The notes beneath the pieces were generated by a model. It did no database searches, had not been told where the DNA came from, and was given only the letters and a program-made list of their open reading frames with translations. From Drosophila pseudoobscura (taxonomy: Eukaryota > Arthropoda > Insecta > Diptera > Drosophilidae): 64,000 nt of DNA. The stretch lies in the NCBI RefSeq assembly GCF_009870125.1, contig NC_046679.1, positions 27,280,001 through 27,344,000 on the forward strand, in the 5' to 3' direction. Below, one piece after another: positions 12,492-26,772 of this stretch (positions within the stretch are counted from its first letter, which is position 1; each line of letters begins with the position of its first letter). A program made the translations under genes and the position numbers.

Positions 12492-12822
12492 GAGACCCTC
12501 TGGCACCTGTACCCGGTTATATGGCAATAGACACTGTGCATCCCTAGGCTTAGCGACATTTGCAACATCTTACTAGATTGTTAGGAGCTCCAAAACATAC
12601 ACAATTTAGTATCAGAATCGTTGTACTTTCCATTCCATTTTAAATATACCATAAAGAATCTTTTTTACTGTGAAATTGTTTGTACCTTTTTTGGAAGGAT
12701 TTTGATGTAAAAACGATGATATACACGCATTCCTCTTAAACGAGCAAAACGCATATAAATTCTCTAATTTTAGCTCTTACAGTACCTTCTATAATCTTTT
12801 TCTACTGCTTTCCATTCAGTTT
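12492..12822. other. Convergent 3' ends of the second chitin-binding gene and Noc3
   Basis: About 330 bases separate the two stop codons. Only weak poly(A)-like sequences are visible for the plus-strand gene, for example CATAAA near 12650. No gene is seen. Confidence 0.6.
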
Positions 12823-12827
12823 TTATT
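12822..12827 (-). terminator. Poly(A) signal overlapping the Noc3 stop codon
   Basis: The minus strand reads CAA TAA A, so AATAAA spans the last codon and the stop. No other AATAAA is seen in the next 200 bases. Confidence 0.6.
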
Positions 12828-15434
12828 GAAGCGCACTCAGAAAATCCAATTGCAATGTTTGTTTGTCTTTAGAGAGGGCCAATTTCCCTTCTTTCAGCAG
12901 CTTGTTGTATTCCTGTTTGAAATCCGACCGGATAAACATGGGCTTGCCCTTTTTCAGCTTGGGTTGTCCTGCTTTGGGCAGCGCTATCGCTGGATTAAAA
13001 GCCATTTGCGTGCTGTCGTACTGTGTAAAAAGTTCATGCGAGGTGCTAGAAAAAGGAAATAAAGGTTAAAATCAAATGAAAATAACATTTCATGGTTCAC
13101 TTACAGTTTGCCAATATCCGTGGGCAGTGCTCCATCACCCGATGCGGGCACACCATTGGCAATATGCATAGCCAGGCGTCGCACCGTGGGATGATAATGA
13201 CGTGCCAGGATGGTGAGCTCGTACAGCGACGTTGCAGCCGCATTGCAGTACTCGGGATCCTCCAATTCAGGATCATAGCGACCCGAGCCAATGGTGCAGT
13301 CCGTGTCGAGCAGGGCATCCAGCACGGAAGTCAGCTGGAATGTCTGCTTGATGGTTCCCAGTGTCGCCAGAGTGCCATTATGTAGCAGATACAAGCTGCC
13401 TGTGAGCAGACGCTTCACAAACGCCATCAGACGCTGCTGGCTCATGTTGCGTCGCCGCTTGACCAGCACCTCGTCCAGAGTGCGCAGAATGATGGTAAAA
13501 TCATCGTGATTCTTGCCCGCCTGCACGGCCAGCATATTCCGATAAAAGTGCTGGTAGAAACGTATAGGATCAATGTTGAGGACCTCCCCCTGTCCAGAGA
13601 GGATAACAAAGATGGTTTGTATGCAGTGCAGACGCTCCCGATAGCCCAATTCGTCCTGTTCTTCGAGTATCTTATTGAGCACGTTGATAAGGTCTGAGAA
13701 AAAGTCCAGATTGATGACATGAGCAAATCTGAAAGAGAAATCAAAAGATTAGGTGGGCTTCAAGGGTGGCATTAAGAGCAAAACTCACTCTGCTAGACCT
13801 TCCAGTATAGCACTCAGAACACGTGATGTGGGATCATTTTTTAGCACACGAAAATAGATGGTGAATACCATTTTAATGATCTCCGTGAGCTTCTGTAGCT
13901 TCACTTGCTTGTTCTCCTCAGCGCGGGTCTCTTCGAGCTCCTTGTTCAACTCCGTCAGCTTCTTTCTCCGCTTACGTTCCTTTTTGGACATGCTGATCAA
14001 TCGCTGGCGATGCGATTCCAGCTTCTTTTGCTTCAGCTCGTTCTCCTTCTCGGCATCCAGATTGACATTCTTGATCTTGAGACCCATCATGCAGGTGATG
14101 CACTCCACATGGACATTGTTCTGCTTCGTTTTGATCAAATGATTGATGCGACGCACAATAAACAGACTCATGTCCAACTTCTTGTCGTTGGCAAAAAGCG
14201 AGCGAAAGCATTTATTGACTGCTTGACGCATGGTGCCATAGTGGCAGTTGAGCATGTAGACCAGCAGCTGGGCAATGTTCTGAACGTAATTGAAGTACGG
14301 ATGGGCCTCCAGCAGGTCGCACATGCACTGGACGGCCACGGTGGCCATTTTCACGGTTTGTGGGTTCTTCACGCCTCCTCTTTTGTTCACCTGCGCCGTG
14401 AACTGTTCCAGCTTTTGCAGAAACTTCTTGAACTGCTGCAGGAGGGCATTTTCAAAGGTGACACGCTCCAGCGTGGCCTTGCGCACCGTTTGCATTTTGG
14501 TATCCACTTGTCCCACACGATATTCGGGCAGGATGTCCTTAAAGATCTCCGTAACCGAGATCATGGCCAGCTTACGCACAGGCATTAGGTTGGGCACCCC
14601 ACTGGCAGGGTTTATTTCATCCATGAGCTCGTAGAGAGCATGAAAATTGCGCATCTTGTCCTCTGGCTTCTCCAGCATTCCCGAACAGATGATTCCGATG
14701 CGATACTTTTGACGCTCGAGCTCCTGCTGGCGGGCAATCAGCAGATCTGTGGTTGAAATCATTTTCTTTGTGGCCGGTATGGGCACTCCAGCTTCATCGT
14801 TGACTACATCATCATCGCTGTCCATATATACACTGGCGTCGTCGTCCTCCTCTTCGTTAACCTCCACATCCGAATCCGCCTCCTCCTCTTGCTTCTGCAG
14901 CTTCGGTTTGGGCACGTAGTCCACTTCTGTGGTCCTGGTTATAATCTCGCCTTCCCTGGACTTGATGGGCAGCAGATTCACCTTAATCTTTTGCGTTTCC
15001 TCTTCCTTTTTGCTGGCCGTGGCGTAGGCCATTTCCAGGCCCACAGATTGCTGCTGATCATCCACATCTTCGACTGCCTTGGCCTTTCTTTTGCGTTTGT
15101 TTTCATTGAGCAGCGCCAGATCATCGCCATCCAGCATATCCGCAATATTATCAAGCAGCAGATCATCGTCACCGTCGTCGTCGTCCGCCTCTAGAGGATC
15201 CAATCCCAAGGATGATAATTTATTGTGCTTCTTGCGCTGTGCCAAATTATCACGCTTGCGTGCCTTTTGGGAGAATATACTGGGGCCGTTTTCGCGTTTG
15301 GAGCTCACTTGATCACGTTTTTGTTTAATTTTATTTTGTTGCTGTTTGGTGAGCGGCGTTTTCTTGGACTTCAGATGTGCCGCACGCTTCACCGAGCTTA
15401 TTTTCACCTTTTTCTGTGGGTAGAACAGTTGCAT
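12823..15434 (-). CDS. Noc3: Nucleolar complex protein 3 (Noc3)
   Basis: Coding exons on the minus strand: 15434-13789, 13728-13105 and 13045-12823, with matching phases, giving 830 residues from the ATG at 15434. An upstream in-frame ATG could add three residues if a 41-bp intron (15475-15435) is spliced. The N terminus is Lys-rich and nuclear in character, followed by an acidic Asp/Glu stretch, then a NOC3p-type region beginning near LLIARQQELERQKYRIG and a C-terminal CBF/Mak21 helical region. Family role: Noc3 partners Noc2 in the nucleolus during maturation and export of the large ribosomal subunit, and yeast Noc3 also acts at replication origins. The stop codon is embedded in AATAAA. It is divergent from the GPATCH11 homologue, with 256 bases between start codons. 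Confidence 0.93.
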
Positions 15435-15690
15435 CTGAGTAATTTGAGGGTAATTATATTTAGTTAAGTACTTACAGCCCCCATTATAGTTTATTTAATT
15501 TATAAAACGCGTAAATACAAATTTTAAATGTTGATTTGTGAGCACATGGCAAATAAATGGGGCTGCCACTCTGCGGAGAAGTGCAACAGCTGTGGGTGCT
15601 GCCAGATCGATTAATTTAAGTAAACAGCGCTGCCACCACGTCCGGTGTTTCCGTGTCACACAACAACAAAAACAAACCAAAACAAAAATT
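15435..15690. promoter_or_regulatory. Divergent TATA-less promoter between Noc3 and the GPATCH11 homologue
   Basis: About 256 bases separate the start codons. No TATA box is seen. An E-box CAGCTG lies at 15588-15593 and a cagcgctg-like element near 15626; both kinds occur in fly housekeeping promoters. Activity in both directions is inferred from layout. Confidence 0.5.
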
Positions 15691-16551
15691 ATGTCTGAAG
15701 ATGAAGAGGATTACATGTCGGACAAGTTCCTGGCGGGGTAACTATGACCCAAACACTTCTGCAACCCGAAACTAATGATCCCCCACAGCCTGCAGGATGT
15801 GCGCCCCAGCTTAGTGCAAGATCGCGGGAAAAAACGCGCCATCAAAGTCCAGGCCAAGCAGCAGGAACACCATAAGCGGCAACGAGAGACTGCTGCGACC
15901 AGGTCCAACCTGAACAATGAACGGCTGCAGCAGGACCTCAATAAGCCCCTGGCTGCGGATAACAAGGGATTCCAGCTGCTGGCCAAAATGGGCTACAAGG
16001 CGGGCAGTGGTCTTGGCAAACAGGCGGATGCCCGCCTCGAACCCATTGGAATAACCATAAAAAACGATCGCGGCGGCTTGGGAAGAGAGGCAGCCATCGC
16101 GGAGCTAACCGCCAAGCGACAGGAGCTACGGAGAGCTCATCTGCTGCACAGGGCGGGCATCGATTCGAGCGAAGAGATCAGCACAGAGGCATACCGAAAG
16201 AGAGCCATGCTAAAGGCAGAGGAACGCAAGCTTCAGTATGATATAAGGCGATGCCAGCAGACATGTGAATCCCTAGATGTTGCCGCGGATGTTCAGGAGC
16301 CTGATCTGGAGTTCTTCTGGCAACCAAAACCAAAGGAGAAGGAGGAGAGCGGCAGTGAAGCAGAGCAGGACTTGCCTGAAGAAGATGAGGAACTCCCAAA
16401 GGAGGAGCTATACAGTGCCTCCGAGCAGCTGGAACTGCTTACGGGCTATCTTCGCACTGCCTATTCCTTTTGCTACTGGTGTGGCACACGCTACGAAAGT
16501 GGCGAAGATCTGGAGACCAACTGCCCTGGACTCACACGCGATGATCATTAA
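15691..16551 (+). CDS. GPATCH11: G-patch domain protein, GPATCH11 (CCDC75) homologue
   Basis: Two exons, 15691-15737 and 15789-16551, with a 51-bp intron and matching phases, giving 269 residues. The start MSEDEEDYMSDKFL is typical of the family. A G-patch follows at about residues 70-110, with the pattern GFQLLAKMGYKAGSGLG and a later GGLG. The middle is a charged coiled-coil-like stretch. The end carries a small Cys-rich motif (FCYWCG...C) that belongs to the C-terminal DUF4187 region. Family knowledge: G-patch proteins usually bind RNA or activate DEAH helicases, and the vertebrate protein is linked to splicing and the kinetochore. The exact role in flies is not known to me. Confidence 0.9.
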
Positions 16552-16746
16552 AAAAACATTTCGAGTTAGTAAATATATATAAGTTCACAAAAATCTCTGC
16601 ACTTTTACAAGTATTTTACAATAATACGTAGTCAAAAAACATTTAGCGGTGTGTTAGGGTTCGGTTACTGTATACAAGAAAGGGTTCTATAGACGAGTTG
16701 GAATCGATGTGGTGGTTTGGTGTGTGTTAAATGAGCAACAGAGAAG

Positions 16747-17857
16747 CTATACGCGACCCTCTAGTTTCTGTATCAGATCGTGAGTGCGTTCGATGACGCT
16801 GTAGATGAACGGCCGCTCCATGGGATCCGTGCGCAGCATATAGTTTATCAGATCATGCATGTCCTGAAAAAGATTATACAAAAAATAAGAAAAGAGCAGC
16901 AGAGCTTAAGAAGGTTTCCTCCAACCTCTGTATAAATGGAATCCTCGGGAATGTTTATATTGCCGCTGAGTACGGCCAAGGCAACGCTGTCACCACGCTC
17001 ATAGATGGGATCGAATGGTGAGTTGAAGTAGCACATGGCATACAGCACACAACCAAGACTCTGAAATGGAGAATAGCATTTTCAAATGTTTAGCTATCAT
17101 CAGAAATAATTACTCACCCATATATCCGTTCTTTCGTCAATGGTGCAGTAGCTTTTCACGGAAAACAACTCCGGGGCTCGATACACAATTGAGCTGCGCT
17201 CCTCGGCCTCATCCTGCAGCCGCTGGGCATCCGATTGGCTAACAATCTGCAAGCGTGCCTCCGTCATGGAGCCCAGATCCACTATAATGGGCTCAAACGA
17301 ATCCGATAAGCATATATTGGCTGTTTTCAGATCACGATGGGCCAGGGGCACAGGCTTAGCTTCATGGATGGCTTTGACACCCTCGCAGACGCCCAAAAAG
17401 ATTTGCACGATCTGTGCCTCCGGCATGTGGTCTTGCTTTCTTGCCCGCAACTGCAGATGATCCAAGAGTGCGCCATGCTTGTAGTACGGCAGCACAATGT
17501 ACAATGTGCTCGTTGTATTGATGACGATATCTGCCTGACCCTTTAGCTCGTAATCAACGACCCGGATCACATTTTCCGAGTCGATTTTTCTACAATTTTC
17601 AATTTCCCGCAGAGCAATGTTCTGGTCGTCGATGCTGTGGCAGGTGATGCGCTTTATCGCGTAGCTCCGTCGGGTGGCGGGATTCTCCCCAAGGTCTATT
17701 AGACTGAAGCCCCTGCACAGATAGATAGGAATAGATAAGATATTTCCAGGTTCATCGAAAAGAGAGATTGTTACCCTTGGGCCAGCCTTTCGCGAATCGT
17801 ATATCGTGAGCCATTGATGTTGAGCGTCTCTTTTCTGCAAAAGCAGCCACGTTTCAT
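16747..17857 (-). CDS. STK16: Serine/threonine kinase of the STK16 (MPSK1) family
   Basis: Minus-strand coding exons: 17857-17775, 17712-17118, 17060-16926 and 16863-16747, giving 309 residues, close to the ~305 of vertebrate STK16. I chose the ATG at 17857 because it gives MKRGCFCRK, aligning with the acylated N terminus of STK16. Kinase motifs seen: glycine loop AQGGFS, YAIKRI, HRDLKTANIC, VDLGSM (DLG in place of DFG) and YRAPELF. A complete catalytic core suggests an active kinase. Family members are fatty-acylated, sit at the Golgi or membranes and have an atypical activation segment. Here residue 2 is Lys, not Gly, so N-myristoylation is not expected; Cys5 and Cys7 could be palmitoylated. 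The exon 3 donor is GAG|GTTGGA, a weak site. Likely D. melanogaster CG1227. Confidence 0.9.
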
Positions 17858-18370
17858 AATCAGGGTCCAACCAATGCTTTGCATTTTGTCTCTATTACAC
17901 TATTTACTTGATAATTTTAAGCTTAACAACTAGTTTAATTCATATACAAAACCTAATAAAACAGTTCGGAGCTATTAACATGTTTATGCGTGGCAATGTT
18001 CCCTATAATCAATGATTGTGAACTAGATTTAAGGTTCTTTGTGTTTTCTGGTTATGATTTGTATGACTTAAAGCTGAGCAGTATTGCTTTTGGTAGAATT
18101 GTTTGTATTTTCTTTAATAAATAGCTTCTTTGAGGATGATTAATTATAGTTTTCTAAAATCATGAATATGCAAACGCATAACCAGAAAACCTATTCGCGC
18201 TTTGCAGCTGTTTGAAAGACAGGGCTGTTATTATGGACATGTGGCTGCAGAGCGTTGCCAACCGATAACGAAACATCTGTCAACGTGAGCGGTTTACAAG
18301 AGTAGGACAAAAACAGCTGATTAAAGGCATTGTCGACCATTCAATTATTTAATTTTTCTTTATTTAATCA
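17858..18370. promoter_or_regulatory. Divergent intergenic region between STK16 and DTWD2 homologues
   Basis: No TATA box is seen for either gene. CAGCTG elements lie at 18205-18210 and 18314-18319, and ccgataacg near 18260. A 14-bp inverted repeat (18043-18056 and 18177-18190) frames ~120 bp of AT-rich DNA. The start sites are not placed. Confidence 0.5.
18043..18190. repeat. AT-rich segment bounded by perfect 14-bp inverted repeats
   Basis: GTTTTCTGGTTATG at 18043-18056 is matched by its exact reverse complement at 18177-18190. The whole is 148 bp. It may be a decayed MITE or a hairpin; no target-site duplication is evident. Confidence 0.6.
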
Positions 18371-19202
18371 ATGACAACAATGGAGGATGACGCCTGGCAG
18401 GATCTCATTGGCATTAGTGCAGATCCGCCCGACAGACGCGACAAGTGCGAACAGTGCAAGTGTGTGGGAGGTGCCTTAATATTCATGAGAAATTTCACAA
18501 TTGTGGTGTTTTTTTTTCTGCAGGCGACCTGCTGTCGTCTGCTGGTGTCCCGCCCTACCGCAGCCGCCGCTGGCGGTGGCCTCACAAATCGTGATACTAC
18601 AGCACCCTGCCGAAGAGAAGCGTTCCCTTCGCACTGCCCTGATGCTCCAGCTGGGCCTGGAGCCGGGAAAATGTGTTGTCTACAAGGGGAAACGCTTTCC
18701 CAATCACAAAAACCATGCGGAACTGCAGCAAATCTTTGATTCGCCACAGACGCTGGTCCTGTATCCTAGTAAAGACTCTGTGCCTTTGGAGGAGATCGAT
18801 CGCAGTGGCGGTCCCTACACTTTGGTGCTCATCGATGGAACCTGGCCGCAGGCAAAGGCGATCTACGCTAGCAGTCCCGCCTTGCACCGCCTGCGTCAGG
18901 TGAAGCTCATATCAGTGGGCACCAGCGACTATATTATACGCACCCAGCCCACGGAGGGCTGTCTGAGCACTCTGGAGACGGCGGCTCAATGTCTGGCCGT
19001 TTTGGAAGCACAGCCAGATCTGCGACAGGTGCTGGTGCGTCCACTGCACGCCTTGTGCAAATATCAACTAGACAACGGCGCCGTCGAGCATCAGTCGAAG
19101 GAGTTCCTGATGAAGACCAATCAATATCCCAAGCCAATTGGCAAGAGATTGAGTCGCCTGCTCAACCAAACAGTTTGTGGATCCGCGGAGAAGGAGACGT
19201 GA
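18371..19202 (+). CDS. DTWD2: DTW-domain tRNA-uridine aminocarboxypropyltransferase, DTWD2 type
   Basis: Two exons, 18371-18459 and 18524-19202, giving 255 residues. The donor AA|GTGTGT is the only nearby one that keeps frame and creates CEQCKRPAVVCWCP, the Cys-rich zinc-binding-type motif of the family. The DTW signature appears as DGTW at residues 134-137, followed by PQAKAIY. Further along, YIIRTQPTEGCLSTLE is characteristic of DTWD2 rather than DTWD1. Family knowledge: DTWD2/TapT enzymes transfer the 3-amino-3-carboxypropyl group of S-adenosylmethionine to uridine in the D-loop of tRNA (acp3U20). The gene lies head to head with the STK16 kinase and ends 132 bases from the end of Obp84a, which faces it. 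Confidence 0.9.
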
Positions 19203-19334
19203 TAGAGAGACACCGGTAAACAGTGTGGTTTATGCTTTTTACGTAGTTTTATAGTGAGCTTCTGTGCACGGCCATAGCAATATTTAGCCATTTAATACAA
19301 ATAATTTGTAATTTTATACCCAAAAACGAGTATA

Positions 19335-20043
19335 TTACACAACGGGATTGTTCCTGGCATCTGTGAGAGCGCGTAGGACAACGCACTTGATGATGGCAAA
19401 GCCTCTCCCACAGGAATTCGTTACGTCCTCTATGGGAATTTAAGTTTTTAATGTATTTTGGATCACTTTTTCTGCGTGGGATTACTTACTTCCCTCATTC
19501 TCGCAGACTTCGATGGAATCTCCAGTGGCTGGCCAAACATATTTGCGCACAAGATCCGCATTTAGTTTATAGTTATCCATTAGGCCGGCTTTTTCAAAGA
19601 AGCAATGGAAATAGCACTAGAAGAAGCATTGGAACACATAGAATCTCAATCAAAAGTGTGCGTTGAGTCGCCCTTACCATGCTCGTTTTATCATTCTCAT
19701 CTGGCAGAGCCCCAGTGGTATTGAACTGCAGGACATTCGCTGAAAGAGTCAATATATTAATACCCCACATCTTCATCCTTTGGTTCCCTCTCCTTGACTC
19801 ACACATTGGTGTGATAAAACTTGCATTGCAGTAGTGCATGACTTCATCAAAATCCACATAATCAGCTGCCCTGGGGGCTATTGTCGTAGTGGATATATCA
19901 TCCACATCGCCATCGAAACTGTCATAGTTTATAATGAATATGTCGCCATTATCCTTGGCATGATCCTGCAGGGCCTTTATAGTACACAAACTGAGGCTCA
20001 ACAGAGCAACGACCGCCAACGTTTTGAACAGTATTGAAAGCAT
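19335..20043 (-). CDS. Obp84a: Odorant-binding protein Obp84a (PBPRP4 type)
   Basis: Four minus-strand coding exons: 20043-19803, 19739-19678, 19616-19490 and 19429-19335, giving 174 residues. There is a signal peptide (hydrophobic core at residues 7-20). All six conserved cysteines of a classic insect OBP are present at 72, 102, 106, 139, 150 and 159, with the diagnostic C2-X3-C3 and C5-X8-C6 spacings. A stretch of ~45 acidic and Thr-rich residues precedes Cys72, longer than in most OBPs. Family role: small secreted carriers of hydrophobic ligands, often in the fluid around olfactory or gustatory neurons. The name rests on the map position and my memory of the family. A TATA promoter lies just upstream, and a second promoter with an alternative signal-peptide exon lies 0.4 kb further upstream. 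Confidence 0.88.
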
Positions 20044-20067
20044 TTCGAAGTAAAATGATTTCTGGTT

Positions 20068-20099
20068 TGGTTTTGGCTAGGGATTGCTGCCCTTTTATA
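20068..20099 (-). promoter_or_regulatory. TATA promoter of Obp84a
   Basis: TATAAAAGGG on the minus strand (TATA at 20099-20092) would place the start near 20068 and leave a 5' UTR of only ~25 nt. The sequence after it resembles the promoter at 20479, including CCAAAACCA at the same spacing. Confidence 0.65.
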
Positions 20100-20264
20100 G
20101 GAAATATTTTGATGGTTTCGAACATGCAATGCACTGTTGCAATAATTTTGAATAATATTTGCTGAAATTGCCCTACAATTCACACACAAAAGAGCACACA
20201 TTCCACCTCCATAGATTGCTCAATTAAAGATCATCTATTGTAATAATTTGTATGCCTCTCTTAC

Positions 20265-20418
20265 CATATGGAATCAAGTTCTCATCCGCACATTGCCCCC
20301 TGATCGTTTTGAAAAATGCATGCATTTCCTGCTGCTTTTCAGGACTATCGGTCACTATATCCTGGCCAAAAACCAGTATCAAAGATAAAAAACCAATCAC
20401 AAAAATAGTACGAAACAT
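20265..20418 (-). CDS. Alternative or orphan first exon of an odorant-binding protein
   Basis: ATG at 20418 and a donor (CATATG|GTAAGA) after 20265 give 51 codons plus one base: signal peptide MFRTIFVIGF..., then an OBP-like first helix ending in one cysteine (residue 43). No further exons follow before Obp84a exon 1. Spliced to Obp84a exon 2 (19739) the phase fits (1+2), and the distance from this cysteine to Cys2 is the same as in Obp84a. The product would be 145 residues with all six OBP cysteines. It could instead be the remains of a tandem duplicate that lost its later exons. That it is transcribed is likely from its promoter; the splice is inference. Confidence 0.6.
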
Positions 20419-20448
20419 TTTTCAACTGCAACCCAGAGATACTCTGAC

Positions 20449-20479
20449 TGGTTTTGGAGATATACGCACCCCTTTTATA
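20449..20479 (-). promoter_or_regulatory. TATA plus initiator promoter of the alternative OBP exon
   Basis: TATAAAAG on the minus strand (20479-20472) is 30 bases from an initiator-like CCAGTCA whose A is at 20449. The ATG follows 31 bases later. Confidence 0.6.
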
Positions 20480-20901
20480 TGATCTTTCGAGCCGTGATCA
20501 TGTGATAAATGTTTTCCAATTGATGAGATCATTAAATATTTAAACTAAATAGTTGTTGCACTTTAATCGAACAATAAATACATGAATTATATAGCGAAAG
20601 AGTGATATTCGAAATTTCGATATTTCAATGGGTTTTTAACAAGAATTAGTTTAAATAATAGTACTGTTAGATGGTTAAACTTATCGAGAGCATTGTCGAG
20701 TCGTAGATTGCGCAACGCAGAGTGCTTAGAGTGGGGCATGGGTTCAGATCGGATTGGATCGGGCCAAAAAGGTTTTATAATAGGTATAGAAAAAGTTCAG
20801 AGCTTCCTTAATAATAATTTTCGCTTAAATTTGAATTTGTAGTAATTTTCGTTGGAATTTGATTAAATTACTCTATGCAACGTCCACGTCGCATCCACGC
20901 G
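20480..20901. other. Short intergenic region between the OBP exon and Gld
   Basis: AT-rich, no coding sequence seen. It includes the 3' UTR of Gld, whose poly(A) site I could not place with confidence. Confidence 0.5.
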
Positions 20902-24925
<4,024 letters not shown>

Positions 24926-26691
24926 TATGATAAGGCTGTGCTGTGGAATGAAAAGAGCAGAAAACGAAAGATTTAAGAAACGAACTTGAGAAACAAATCT
25001 TCAGAAATTATAATTCAATATTTAAATGTATCTACTCGTATTTTTGTTTGTTTTAATAATTTGCCGTTGATTAAACACAAAACCAAAGCCAAAGGGCAAA
25101 ATCATAAATATAATTCCAAATTCCGCAATTCCAAACTTCTGTTTAACCTTGCCGATCCATGGGGCATGGCATGGAAGACAAAGACAAAAAATCATCTAAG
25201 TAATTCTCCAGCAGCAGCAGCAGCAGTACTGCAATTAATAAAAGTACCAACCGCAGCAGACAATGGGCGTCATCGCAGTCGAAGAAGTAAAACAAACGCT
25301 GAATAAAATGGAATTAAAATCAGAAAAAGATACTTTTTTGATATCGTTGGGCATTTGGCAAACGGCAACTGCCGCCAGCAGCAGCAGCAGCATTGGCAAT
25401 TACCAAAAGGCCAAGTCAGACAGACAGAGCTCATCATCTTGGTTGGGTCTTAGCTCTTGGCTTTTGTTCAGTCAGCTACATAGTTTCACATGACCTTAGC
25501 CCCAGACGAGGGGCTCGGGCTCTGGCTCTTTTCCTATTTGAAATTTCAAAATTACTCGTACTCTCTGCTGGGGCCTACTGCCTAAAACAGAAGCAATGAG
25601 AGATTGAGTAATGTCCATTATAATTATGTCATTTGCAAACGTTTTGATGACCTCTGGGCGGGTGAGATTTGAGTGATTTTTAAGTGAGAGTTTTGGGGAG
25701 ACCGATAAAGTTGCTACACACCACATCCAGGCATGACAATTAGACAAATATGTACTTTTAAATCCCAAAACCCAACCCACAAATCAGCACATTTTTGGGA
25801 AGAATGCGACAACGTTTTTGACCTCAATTAAATCGAAACGGCTTAAAGCAATCAAATTGCAATTTGCAACCAAACCAAAAGTGGAAGCCAAAAACAAAAA
25901 CAACCACCAAAGCCCGAAACTGAAAATGAAACCCAAAAAGTCAGAGCCAGAGAATCACCAGAGAAGATCATGCTACAATTGCTACAGTTCGTCTGTTTTT
26001 TTTTTGTTTCTTTGGTGTTCGCATTTGACATTTGAAACACGATTTTTCATTCAATTTGAATGGGATTTTGGTGTCTTTCTTGTTTTAAAGTTGAAGGATT
26101 CCACGAAAGTAAAGCAAAGCCAAACTAAAGCCAGAGTGCATACGCAACTGTGGCTAAAAGAGAGGCAGTTGACCTCGCAACAAGTTTTCCAGGCAGGCTA
26201 TGGCTACGGGTACAAGTACAGGCGAACTTCACAAAAGCCAAAGAAAAACGCGTGCAAAAGTCGTGCAGCAATCAGAAAATTAAAAGTTGTTCGGGACAAG
26301 TTTTGTTTTTCCAGTATTGTGGCATGGAAATCGATGGAAAACTAAAGGGAAATCCTAAGCAAGTGCTGCTCTCTGTCATGTCTCTGTAATTATTCAATTA
26401 ATTAATGACACTTTTTGTGTCTCTTCTTTGGCCTATTCACACTTCCTTTTGCGACAACAATGTTATCTGTGAGTTTTTTTTTTCATAATTATGAACAGCT
26501 TGTTTTTTTTGTATTAACAATTTTATCGGATGTACATAATATCTTGTGCACTGAAGCGATCCAACCCGATCCGATCCCGCATGTCGATTATAATCGTAGT
26601 TGCGTTGCAGTTGTCTTCTTGTGGTTTTTGTATTGATATCGCTTGGCATTGTCTTCATTGCTGCCGTTGCATTTGAAGGTTTCTTTGAGCT

Positions 26692-26772
26692 GCCAGTCTG
26701 CCAGTCTGCCAGTCAGTCAATCAGTCAGTTAGTGAGTCAGTCAGTCAGCCAGTCAGTCAGTCAGTAAGTCGG
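26692..26772. repeat. (CAGT)n tandem repeat
   Basis: About 18 units of cagt with interruptions, in the Gld first intron. Confidence 0.85.

Noticed and set aside
19949-20201. Minus-strand frames downstream of the alternative OBP exon, reachable from its donor
   Set aside because: They run over the Obp84a promoter and first exon, have no OBP cysteine pattern, and joining to Obp84a exon 2 explains the data better.
25818-26345. 175-codon plus-strand frame in the Gld intron
   Set aside because: Lys- and Asn-rich AT sequence with no domain; typical of intron noise.
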